DNA from: Diospyros lotus
Lineage: Eukaryota; Streptophyta; Magnoliopsida; Ericales; Ebenaceae
DNA: 64,000 nucleotides
Assembly (NCBI RefSeq): GCF_014633365.1
Contig: NC_068343.1
Location: 27,373,307 to 27,437,306 of the forward strand
Direction: 5' to 3'
Shown: piece by piece, positions 54,841 through 64,000 of the stretch
How positions within the stretch are numbered: position 1 is the first letter of the stretch
Layout of the letters: each line of letters begins with the position of its first letter
The notes under the pieces: model-generated
The model's input: only the letters and a program-made list of their open reading frames with translations
Databases searched by the model: none
What the model was told of the DNA's origin: nothing
Made by a program: the position numbers and the translations under genes

Positions 54841-55810
54841 GACTGCTCACATCTGAGGGACCCATGACTGTACCCCAACCTCTAGGAACTTAGTCTCGAA
54901 TTTTGTTCGACATCATTCTCAAGGGAATAGGGGTAGTACAATACATCGTAAGCATTTATCACATGAAATCCCAAAAATTTCTTATTAAATTCAATTTAAT
55001 TTATATTAAAAAAATCTATAATACTTATAGATAATACTCGAAACTAAATCGGATCAAGGGAGGAAATGAAACTCATAAAGCGAAGAAAACCTACAAAGAA
55101 AATAGAGAGATTGCCTTTTAATAGCGGATTTCAATATTTTTTTTGCTTGCACGTTGCTAAGTTAATATACACTATAAAATAATATAATTTTATCAAAATT
55201 AATAAAATCACACTCTAAATAAAATTTTAACAGTAAAGAATTTTTAATATATTTTTTCCCACTTACCTCACTATTTTAAACTTTGATTGCACAAAATTTT
55301 TCCTTGAATTTTCTTCCATTTTTTTCAGCTATTGTGCGCCTTCTTCTTCTCCAATTTTCCTTCTCTGCTTGTTGTTCATGTTATGCCCAAACCATGCTGA
55401 AATCAAAAGTTTAGAAGGCAAAAAGATGGGCAGTTGAGCTGGCCATGTGACAACTAGCGATGCCACTACCTTAGCTCGAAATGATTTTACAAGAAAAAAT
55501 CAACCATTTTTACGTTGCGCGCGCCTGCTCCAACTTGGACCCAAAACGTCCCGCATGCCACTCGCCCATGTGCCATCTCGCCTAACTGCTCCTTAAGTGT
55601 TTGTATGTGCACCGAATTAATTTTAAAGTGATACCTAATCAAATTTCAAAAATTACACCTAAACTTTATAATTTTCAGAAATTAACATCTACACCCCACT
55701 TAATAATAACATTTATACCTCAATTCTTTTTAAATAATTTCTCATTTTTCTAAATTAAAATAATTTAATATTTTTTTTAAATTAACATCATAAATTAATA
55801 AAATAAATTA

Positions 55811-56399
55811 AATTACAAATTAATGGATCGTTACACATAAACATACATTTGGGGCACAAATCCATGCAATAGTAACAATAACATCCATAAAATTACCAGA
55901 TTCAAACAATTGTTGACTTAAAAAAAATATATATAAAAAAGAAGTTGTAGGGATGGTAATGGAGAAAGCAGATGTACTCTCCCTCTCCTTTATGTGCCAA
56001 GGAAGCATAACAAAAGCAAAAGACCAAGAAGAATCACGAAGCCAAGAGATAATTGCAGAACGAACATGCCTTTGTGCATTTGTGCTTTCTTAATTAACAA
56101 TTCTGCTTAAGTTTTCTGAAGCCTTTGCTTGCATGTGCAGATGGGAATATATATCAATATGTACGAACATGCTTTCCACTTGTTAATTACCTTTTTCACT
56201 AGTATATATATATATATATATATTTCAAATTTTGAGTCCATTATGGCCGCAAATCTTCCTTCAAGAGGCATTCGCTCATCGTCTGCACGCAACTTCACAC
56301 TCCGCCCTCAGTTAACGCAGCTTCTTCTTCATTTAAAGTTTTTATAGTCTACGGCATACTTGACAACGTTTCGTTTGTGTATATATAACTTACAGAAAA
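55811..56399. other. Upstream region of the gene at 56400
   Basis: AT-rich, apparently unique sequence. A (TA)n run is at 56202-56222 and a TATATATAA-like element ends about 12 bp before the ATG. That last run (TATATATAACTTACAG) could instead be a splice acceptor of a 5' UTR intron. An ATG at 56243 opens a 34-codon frame (MAANLPSRG) that does not connect to the gene. Confidence 0.4.
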
Positions 56400-59300
56400 A
56401 TGGCCGGGTCTGATGATGACAAACACCGGCAACAAAACGAAGGAATTTTAAAGCATGACGAAGGTGCCGACTGTGCTCGAACTAATACCGATGCTGATGA
56501 AATACCATCACCAACACCAGACCCAGAAACTTCGAGGAAGTCTAGACGAGGCCAAGGTGACAATGCTCTCACTTGGTTTGTTGAATATATAATTATTTGC
56601 AACAATATTGTACCATTTGTGGATTCCCCTAATCCGAAAACAATACTTAAGATCCAATTGTAGAAAAGAAAATCAATTAGGAAGAGAGCGTGATAATTCA
56701 CATTCAATGTCAAGTAGCTAGAACCTTTCTTAACGAGTATATACATCTCAGTCGACGGTGAGAGAAAAACAATTGAAACTGAATTGGGCGGGTAGCGCCA
56801 GGCCAAGGCAGCAATGCAAGGCCCGGTAGACTCACGAGGAACCCAATGGTATGCTACTGCTGTGGGCCGTCCCTCTCGAAAAAAGAATTTAATATCATAT
56901 GAGCGGACGGCCCACGCTAAAGGACCGAAAAAGGTATGATTTGTCAATGCTAAAAACAAATGAATTAAATGCATTTTGCAAAACTCTTTTACATATTACT
57001 AGTTTTAACAGTGTTCCCATAAATAATTTTAGAAGTTTGATAACAAGAGCTTGCGGGACCAATTGTTGAAAGGGTACGAAAAGCTGAGACCAATCAACTT
57101 ATCACATTTAGATAATTGCTAATTGAATAATATAATGCGTAACCCTCATATATTAAAAAATAAAATAATACTAAAAAGGAAGATAATTACAATAATTCTA
57201 ATGCATTATCCTTATCATTATGATTTTGTATATTCATATAAGAAGTCTATATAAATATAATATAATGTTTCTGATAGTATTGTATTAGGAAGAAAAATTG
57301 ATGATTCTGATCGGACAGTTGATGAAGTGAGGCTGGATGTTGCTACAACACCACCAAGGAAGGATGTTACACAATCGAGCGAACAAGTACTTGACGGTAA
57401 GAACTAAATATTATAATAATTGCTTAAAGAAAAGAAAAAGAGACTACAATAAAAGAGGGACAATCATTTAATAAAAGCTAACCAGTGAATATCACCACAT
57501 TATCAACTCCTTTTTTGAAAAAAAAAAAAAGAAAAGAAAATGAATATATTATTGAGGGAAAGGAGAACCTACCCCCAACAATTGGGAGTGTTTAATCGGT
57601 CTAACTTAGATTAGATTGGATTGGATCGAAATTAACATCGACAAAAAATTTAGACCAAAGACCCAATCGATTAAGGGCAAAACCGGACTGGTTCAGTTCA
57701 ATTATATCCTGATTGATTCAATTAACATGTGTATGTGTATGTATTTACATACACTGCTGTATACAGGAGTGTATAAGTGTTATATACATTTTGTACAAAG
57801 TGTTATGGTGTTGTATATAGCAATGTATACAATACTGCATACAGAAATGTACGTATTGTTATATTTATTTGGTTTTAAACCGGATTTTATTTTAAATACT
57901 GATACCAGTAGCGAAACCGTCTACAAGATTGAGAAGGCAAAGGATAAAATAGTATTAGAAACAGTAACCAAATGGAGCTATAAAGTGAACAAAAATCCAC
58001 CAGCCGAGGGATCATATAACTGAAGCAGAACATCAAGGCAAGTGGTGAAGAACAAGCAACGATGCAGCAAAGAAACCCAAAGGAAGAACCATGACTTCGG
58101 AATAATAAAACAGAGAATGCTCAAGCACCCAGTCACACAATACTAGGGAAGATATATGGTGAGCTCTGGCCGGGGCCTCCTGGTGCATGCCCCCCTTGTG
58201 GCGCAATCCTATTTTGGTTGCTCGTCAAATTTTTCGGGTGTCATCTATATATATAAGCTCTGAAAAACAAGGGGAAACCAAAATCTTTTAAGCCTTTTCC
58301 GCGAGACAACAAAACCTGCCCCGATGACCAAAGACGCCCGAAATAGATTTATAGATCCCACCAATTGAAAACTTCACACCATAAGCTCTAGCTTAGCTTG
58401 CAAAATAAATAAATGATTCACAAAGTCTTCCTCCAAACCGTGGAACGGACAAGTAGTGTTATCCACTCCAAGAATCCCTTTTGTAGCGAAATTAATCTTG
58501 GTATTAAATCTATCAAACAAAGTTCGCCACTATTAACTGTTTAATTCTTGTTGTGCTTTTCTTAAACTGAGATTGCTTTCACAGAAGTTTCGTAGAATTG
58601 GTGTTTGAACTTTAGAAGGACGAAGTTTCCTACAAGTAGACTGAGTAGGAGCATGCCCCAGTATTGTTTTCATGCAAAATCTGAGAACATTCACCGAGAA
58701 CTTCTTTATTTCTTTCTTTGTTTTTCTCTTTATTTTTAATTAAAAGCCTTCCTTTTTAAATGCTCATTGAGTCTACACTCAACAAAATACTTGACATATT
58801 TTATGTATTTATTTACAATATTACAGAAGGAATGGCTGATTCTCCTCGTGATGATCAAAACCCAAAAGGGGGATTATTTGGGTTCATTGAGCAAGGTGAA
58901 GGTGACAAAGGTCTAGCCTAGTTTCACTGATCTAAGCAACATTAGTTATAAGCATGCGTTATAATGCTCAATATTTCTTTTCTTTTCTTTTTCTCTCTAC
59001 ATATTTTAGCAGTGCAATAAATAAGATAATTATAAGAATTTAATTAAATCTTATAATAATATTAATTTATTCTTTTAAAATTTGTATTAAATGTATTATC
59101 CATAACAACCTACTTCCACCATGCTTAATAAAAACTGGCCTAAGATCAAAGTTTATTTTTTTAAGGTTACAATAAATTTAAAAAGAAGAAAGTATTTTGA
59201 CAAATATATATTAAGTAGATTTCTATAATTATTCTTAAATAATTTCTACACTTGTTTAAGGTTTTATCACGTTTCTTTTTTATGTTTTATCTCTTCTATT

Positions 59301-59754
59301 CTCTCCATGATTCCCTTGAGCAAGGGAAGCACAAGACGACACATTAAGTGGCGAAACAATTTTCACAATAGCATAACAATTTACAAACATAAATGTCAAC
59401 AAATAGTTCTTATAAAGAATGATATAACTCATTAATTCCTATAACTAAAGGGGGGAAAAAATTAAATAGCTCATAATTATAGTGATCCTAGCACTAGATA
59501 ATTTTGTATAGTTTTGATATCAAAAATATATAAAAATATCATTTTTCATGGATAAAACTTAGTGCATCTTAGAAAACAAAAAATACTTCAATTGTAGTGA
59601 TAAAGTCATCAGCACACTCATGACTGACGACTAAACAAAGCCAGTTTTATTGTTTTCTTTTTTCTCTGAACTAGTGTTTATATATTATTTCATTTCCTTT
59701 GTTTATACAGCAAAACTTTTATTGCTTATTATTTCAGGTCCATTCCCTCGTGAT

Positions 59755-59785
<31 letters not shown>

Positions 59786-60355
59786 CTTCTGAATTTGTAG
59801 TGATGTTATTTGTAAGTGTACAAGATACTTAAACATGTTTAGTTTATTATATTAGGATGGACTGCTGATCATGAAGTGCAACAATATTGGAAGGATGCAG
59901 CACGAAAATTGAAACCTAATGGTAAGTAATTACAAGAAGCGTGCTTTAGCAACTACAATGTTTTAGCTTTACTTTTTTCCAAGTAAAAAGAAAAAAAAAA
60001 AGCGGGTTAATAGCATCATTGACTCTTTTTCCCTTAAATTCATGAGCACTCAAAAAATAAATTGAGAGGCACCTAACTAAAGCTTGAGATATGATCACTT
60101 AAGTTCATAGAGCTTTGCACATATGGGTGTGATCTAATGTTATGAACTATGATGTAAAACATGCGAACTATGCTATCATTGTAGTATTTTATTAGTACAT
60201 ATACAGTTGCACTCGTATTGAGTTCTCATACATGTTTGATTCTTGTGAGCCTCAAACACACCCTTTTAAGTCCATATGGTCCCTCACCATTACCAGATGT
60301 TAAAAGAGTAATGGGGTTACTAGCACTATTATTGATCCAAAACTTACATCTGTAA
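56400..60355 (+). CDS. Predicted host gene, small acidic protein of unknown function
   Basis: Exons inferred from splice sites and open frame are 56400-56556, 57289-57396, 58827-58895, 59856-59921 and, tentatively, 60297-60355. Donors are CAAG/GTGACA, GACG/GTAAGA, CAAG/GTGAAG and AATG/GTAAGT. Acceptors end TTAG, ACAG, TTAG and CCAG. Every join is phase 1 and internal exons are 108, 69 and 66 bp, so any internal exon could be skipped without a frameshift. The product of about 150 residues begins MAGSDDDKHRQQNEG, is rich in D, E, K, R, P and predicted to be disordered. It has a WTADHEVQQYWKDAARKL helix-like stretch, and the tentative last exon adds a hydrophobic tail (VMGLLALLLIQ). I do not recognise the family. 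It is the only part of the window that looks like a host gene, though it could be a gene fragment. Confidence 0.55.
56862..56915. other. 11-bp perfect inverted repeat in intron 1
   Basis: GTGGGCCGTCC (56862-56872) and GGACGGCCCAC (56905-56915) are exact reverse complements with a 32-bp loop. Confidence 0.75.
57397..58249. other. Intron 2, left part
   Basis: Contains AAAACCGGACTGG and TTTTAAACCGGA facing each other, and a run of TGTATA-rich near-repeats at 57727-57860. An ORF of 135 codons at 57616-58023 lies here but has no plausible features. It looks like a decayed short inverted-repeat element. Confidence 0.4.
58250..58560 (-). pseudogene. LINE 3' fragment, RT zinc-binding region
   Basis: On the minus strand the text reads like the end of a LINE reverse-transcriptase ORF (TKGILGVDN, CPFHGLEEDFVNHLFI). 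This is the zf-RVT region of plant LINEs. It carries stops and lies within intron 2, opposite to the gene. Confidence 0.7.
59738..59811 (+). other. Candidate extra exon with a C30 run
   Basis: A good acceptor (TTATTTCAG) precedes GTCCATTCCCTCGTGATTG and a run of 30 C (59757-59786). A strong donor (GTAAGTG) follows at 59812. The frame does not fit the phase-1 pattern of the other exons for any simple C-run length, so it may be an unused or poison exon. Confidence 0.35.
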
Positions 60356-60399
60356 GTCAACTTTGATACCTTTAGGTGGTTGTTCAAAAAGTATAGAAA

Positions 60400-62600
60400 C
60401 GATTATGAATTTTTTTCATCCCAAGACAAAGATAGGTTGCTTCTTCCCCTAAATTTTGCATTCATGTACTTTAGAGGAAGGTGAAGGGAGATAAAGCAAT
60501 CAAGGTCCACAAGGTGAATCCCATTATAGTTTCTCACAAGTAGCACCATAGTAGATTTGATGTTAAGTGCAAGGTGGTTTTGATTGGGAGGGACACAAGG
60601 TCATTTGTAGTGGTGACAAAAGGTAATGAAGCTAGGAAGGTTCAAGATCAACATGCATGTAAACATTAGAAGAATTATGAATAAGAGTTTGAATTTGGTG
60701 TTTACAATGCTAGAAGATGAAAAATGATGGGTTGATTCATGAGGAGTGGTATTTGTTAAGGGTGTTAAAGTGATTCTAAGTTTACAAGAGGATTTCTATT
60801 GAGAACGAGTGTTGTCTTACTCCATAAAATTATTTGTGGGTAGGAACTTTGTAATTATGCAATTAAAGGATAAAAAAGAAATGGATAAGATGATTAAGAA
60901 TTGTTCTTCATGGTTAGATCATAGGTTCAATGTGGTAAAGCATTTGATGTAATTTTTTGAAAGGTTAGTTCGGATTAGAAGTGAGGGGGTCCCTCTACAT
61001 TCATGGAATGATATATTTTTTAAGTTAATAGGATGTTTATGCGAAGGGCTATTAGTCTTGATAGTGACATAGTTTCAATGATGATATTTGATTTTGTTAA
61101 GAGTATTAATCTCAAAATTGCTAGTGAATTTATTAAAAGTGATGCTGGCATTTGTATAGACAAAATAGTTTTTCATATTATGGTTATAGAGAACCTTAAT
61201 TTTGCAATCTTTCTTTCAAATGATATGTTTATTATAAGCTTTTGGAATAGCTTGAGCACCTAATCTAGTTCGTCTTCATTAGAGAAGGAGAATGCAATGA
61301 TTTTTGTAAAAATGAAAAAATGGTTTTTGATGAAGGACTTTTCTAAAGGAGATGAAGAGGTGTCTAAGGATAATATATTCATGGTTTTCAAGATAAATGC
61401 AGTCTAGGAATGAGGATAAGTTGTTAGATTTTGAAAGAGATAGGGTAGATGAATCCTTTGTCTAGGTTCAAAACAATATAAGTGGGGTTGTGAGTTGAAT
61501 GTTAGAACATTAGGTCAAAACTAAGGTTACATTTCTAGTGGTCATGGGTAGATTATTGGGCCACGAATTCCAAATGATTATCCATTGAGAGTAGTTAAGC
61601 TTATGGCATCTTTGGACTATTCAAAGGCTTTGGTGGATATAAGAGATCTCAATTAATTAAGGCTGATGCAAGTTGATTGGATGGTAATTTTTGACTAATA
61701 TTTGTTAAGATGGATCATGTGGGGCATTCTTCCAAAATATGGGAGATGAGATAGGCGTTAGGGGTGGCAAAATTGAGAATGATGGTAATCATATTCTAAA
61801 GGGTGATGGTACTATTTTAAAAAAGCTGAAGCTAAAGCTACTTGGAAATTGGGAGAATATTTGGGCCCAAATTTTTTGAATTACAACATTAAGAAGTGTG
61901 TTGAGACCCTAGTTTAAAGGGATAGAGAAGAATTTAACAGCTGGTAAGGAGGTCACAGAGGGTTAGTAAAAGGCTTAAAGGCAGTCAGTTGCATTGAGTT
62001 GGGTATCATATTTTGTTATATTCTTTGTTAGGACCCTTTGCTTAGTTATCTCTATTCAGGAGTTCATTTCTAGGATTGGGATGTGGGAGCAATGTGTTTT
62101 CTAGTTCTTCGTTATTTTCATATTAGCCATATAGGAGGATGGCTCTATGGAGTATCCCCATTTGGAGGTGGTTTCTTTGAGTGGGTGTGCAATTTTGTTT
62201 GACTGTAGATTTCGTCCCGTTTTTATGTACTTTTTATGTGGGAGTGATTTTATTCCTAGCTTTAAAGCTCGAAGTTTTTGATGGGTGGCAATTTTAAATG
62301 CTTGTCCGATTAAATTGGGGTCATGGTTGTTTTATTTGTGATCTAGAAGCTTTAAGGATTGGGTTTATCTTCTAGTGGATGTTTGGTTGGATTTCGGCTT
62401 TGATCCATTTACTTTTTACTTTAGCAACGATTGTTGCTTGTTTTTTCAATGTTGTCATGGTTGTGCGATGTGGGCTTTATGTTTATGCCTTGATTGTAGG
62501 CTTAATGGGTTTGGGTTCCTTTTCTTTTATTCCTTGGTTGTAGCTTGAGCTTGTTCTTTATAATATTAGTTCTAACTTTTATTATTATAAAAAAAAAGTG
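60400..62600 (+). pseudogene. Decayed LINE with ORF2 largely lost
   Basis: An ORF1-like signature appears at 60960-61030 (GVPLHSWNDIFFKLIGC, typical of the domain known as DUF4283). The reverse-transcriptase core is not found. The 3' end carries LINE-like text and finishes TTATTATTATAAAAAAAAA at about 62580-62598. Open frames are short (61033-61263 at most). A target-site duplication was not identified. Confidence 0.65.
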
Positions 62601-63098
62601 ATAAAAGGTCAAATTAGCCTCTTGATTTTTCAATTTAGTAAGTTTTGTTTTTGATTTTTTTTTATTGAAATTGACCCCTAAACTTTTCAAAACGGTTCAC
62701 TTTGCCCCTAAAATACTAAATTTTAGATTACTTTGGCCCTAAAATACTACTTTGTTAGCTTTAAATTCACCCTTGAATTAAACCATTCAAAAAGGTCAAG
62801 GGTAAATTTTAGCCACCAAAAAAAAAAAAAAATTATGGCTATAAAGTGATGAAAATAAAAAAGTTTAGTAATCAAATTGGCCTTTTTCTTTTAAAAAAAA
62901 ATGGCATTCCTTGTAATTATCTTGTGATAATTAATTTTTTTTTTTGGGGGGGGGGGGGGGTGTTGAGCTGTAAGATGGATGATCTCTATGTAGTTAGGGA
63001 AATAAGGAAGAGAGAGACTAAGACCTGTTACATGATTGACATTATTATGTCAAATTGCATTATTATACTTGATAAGTTCTTAAATTAGTAAATGACTG
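62601..63098. other. AT-rich spacer with homopolymers
   Basis: Contains near-inverted segments (CCCCTAAACTTTTCAAAA near 62691 and AAAAAAGTTTAGTAATC near 62859) that may be a decayed MITE. It also has an A15 run near 62818 and a T11-G15 run at 62935-62960. No gene was seen. Confidence 0.35.
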
Positions 63099-64000
63099 TA
63101 ATACCCGAGAATGATTTGAGATCATAAATAATATTTGATGAAGGGCATAAATGGACTTTGTGGAAAATAAGACTATAGGGTACACTAACGCAACTTTGGA
63201 CGATCGAATTAGTCAGAGGGAGTACCCTGGACCTTAGATAGCCAAGGAAAATGGTATAGTATCGACAAGTAATACGAGTTATGATTTTAGGCATCAAAAG
63301 AAGTTGGATCGGGAATGGTTCCCGGTACAGCTAAAAAAAGGCAATTGTGATTTAGGCTGAAATACCGAATTATCGTACGGGGCATCCGGGAAGTCAATGG
63401 AACCCCAAGGAAGTTCATATTTGGCATATAGAGTAACCCTTCAGTAGTTTTTGGAAGAAACAAAAGGGTTTGTAGCTAAAACGAAGATTCGGGCCTAAGT
63501 GCAGTTTTTTCGAAATTGACGGAGGGAGATCGAAACGATATTTTTTCGGAATTTTAAAGAGAGTGTTTTGGGATATTTCAAAGGGTTATAAAGGTCTTTA
63601 AAGAGAAGTTCAGTTTTTGAGCCGGGGGCAAAATCGTAATTTTGAGGTTGGGGGTAAAAGTGTAATTTACCGAAAAATTAAGGGCATTAGCGCAATTAAT
63701 CCATTTTTCAGGGACTAAAATGCAATTAAAAATTAGCCCGGGGACCATGTTGAAAAGGGTCTAAGTGCAATTATCCAAAAGTTCGGGCCAAAGTGTAATT
63801 CTTGAAATCTTTTTACTAGGGGCATTTGGGAGATTCAGGAAAAAAGCTTCATAAATGACTTTAGAGATAAATATGAAGTCTCATGATGACGTTAGAGATA
63901 AGATGAAGGCTCATGATGACTTTAAGGATAAGATTTGTATAAGATTTGATTGGATAAGAAAAGATTTGATTTGGAATGATTATTGAAGATTTACAATGAT
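63099..64000 (+). mobile_element. Chromovirus LTR, truncated by the window edge
   Basis: Starts TGTAATACCCGAG and follows LTRs F and H through GGGAGTACCCTGG and GGAACCCCAAGG. Past 63600 it matches the reverse complement of the H2 body, and near 63940 the 30-bp minisatellite begins. It shows that H and F LTRs are of one broad family. Confidence 0.85.

Larger units (their letters stand above)
53340..55810 (-). mobile_element. Decayed 5' LTR of element P, split by later insertions
   Basis: Starts TGACACTCCCCCC on the plus strand, next to a PBS. Positions 53340-53560 and 54841 to about 55810 appear to be its two parts. The outer border is not certain. No ORF of interest. Confidence 0.5.

Noticed and set aside
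56390..56974. 194-codon open frame on the minus strand overlapping exon 1 of the predicted gene
   Set aside because: It has no recognisable domain, the opposite strand has convincing splice sites, and codon use looks random.
57616..58023. 135-codon open frame in intron 2
   Set aside because: It runs through TGTATA-rich repeats and facing AACCGG words and lacks a plausible protein pattern.

Overview
This window is eudicot-type plant nuclear DNA made almost entirely of LTR retrotransposons inserted into one another. One small multi-exon host gene lies near the right end. No bacterial operons, CRISPR arrays, tRNA genes or genuine rRNA genes were seen. Most long terminal repeats start TGTAATACCC or TGTAACACCC (in one orientation or the other). 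Four primer-binding sites match the initiator tRNA-Met 3' end. Element letters below are my own labels.

Left nest (1-17633): a decayed Tat-like Ty3/gypsy RNase H-integrase fragment (1-1625) was hit by chromovirus LTR H1 (1680-3845). H1 received solo LTR N (1823-3345, target-site duplication ATAAA) and element F (5' LTR 3846-6493). F's interior received solo LTR C (6679-16205, duplication TTAGA). C received G (7862-14887, duplication CCAAC). G is a complete 7.0-kb Ty3/gypsy element on the minus strand with two 811-bp LTRs identical by eye, an intact gag-protease ORF and an intact RT-RNase H-integrase ORF. The pol ORF reads through its polypurine tract and ends inside the LTR, as in CRM-type centromeric chromoviruses.

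Middle nest (17635-38880): a decayed Tekay/Del-like chromovirus B on the minus strand (3' LTR, gag-pol remains, PBS, 5' LTR). Its reverse transcriptase is split by solo LTR E (21987-23273, duplication TACCG). Its 5' LTR is split by solo LTR C2 (28202-37594), which carries a Sirevirus-like copia element D (29268-37135). D has near-identical LTRs, an open but shortened gag, a ruined pol and several polypurine tracts. A GC-richer stretch (about 17100-17633) of unknown origin separates the two nests.

Right part (38174-55810): more chromovirus LTR pieces. They include solo LTR K (41884-45593) hosting solo LTR M (43074-45170, duplication ACGTG), solo LTRs R and H2, a CACTA transposon end (to 54840), and a Cassandra-type 250-bp LTR (41457-41706) with an embedded 5S-rRNA-like sequence. 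An inverted partial Cassandra LTR lies at 45692-45847.

Gene region (about 56400-60355): short exons, all joined in phase 1, predict a small acidic protein I do not recognise. Its second intron holds a LINE 3' scrap and it is followed by a decayed LINE (about 60400-62600). Another chromovirus LTR begins at 63099 and runs off the window.

The most novel observation is a pair of adjacent stem-loops recurring in at least eight LTRs of different chromovirus families. The arms differ between copies, but pairing is often kept by matching changes on both sides.
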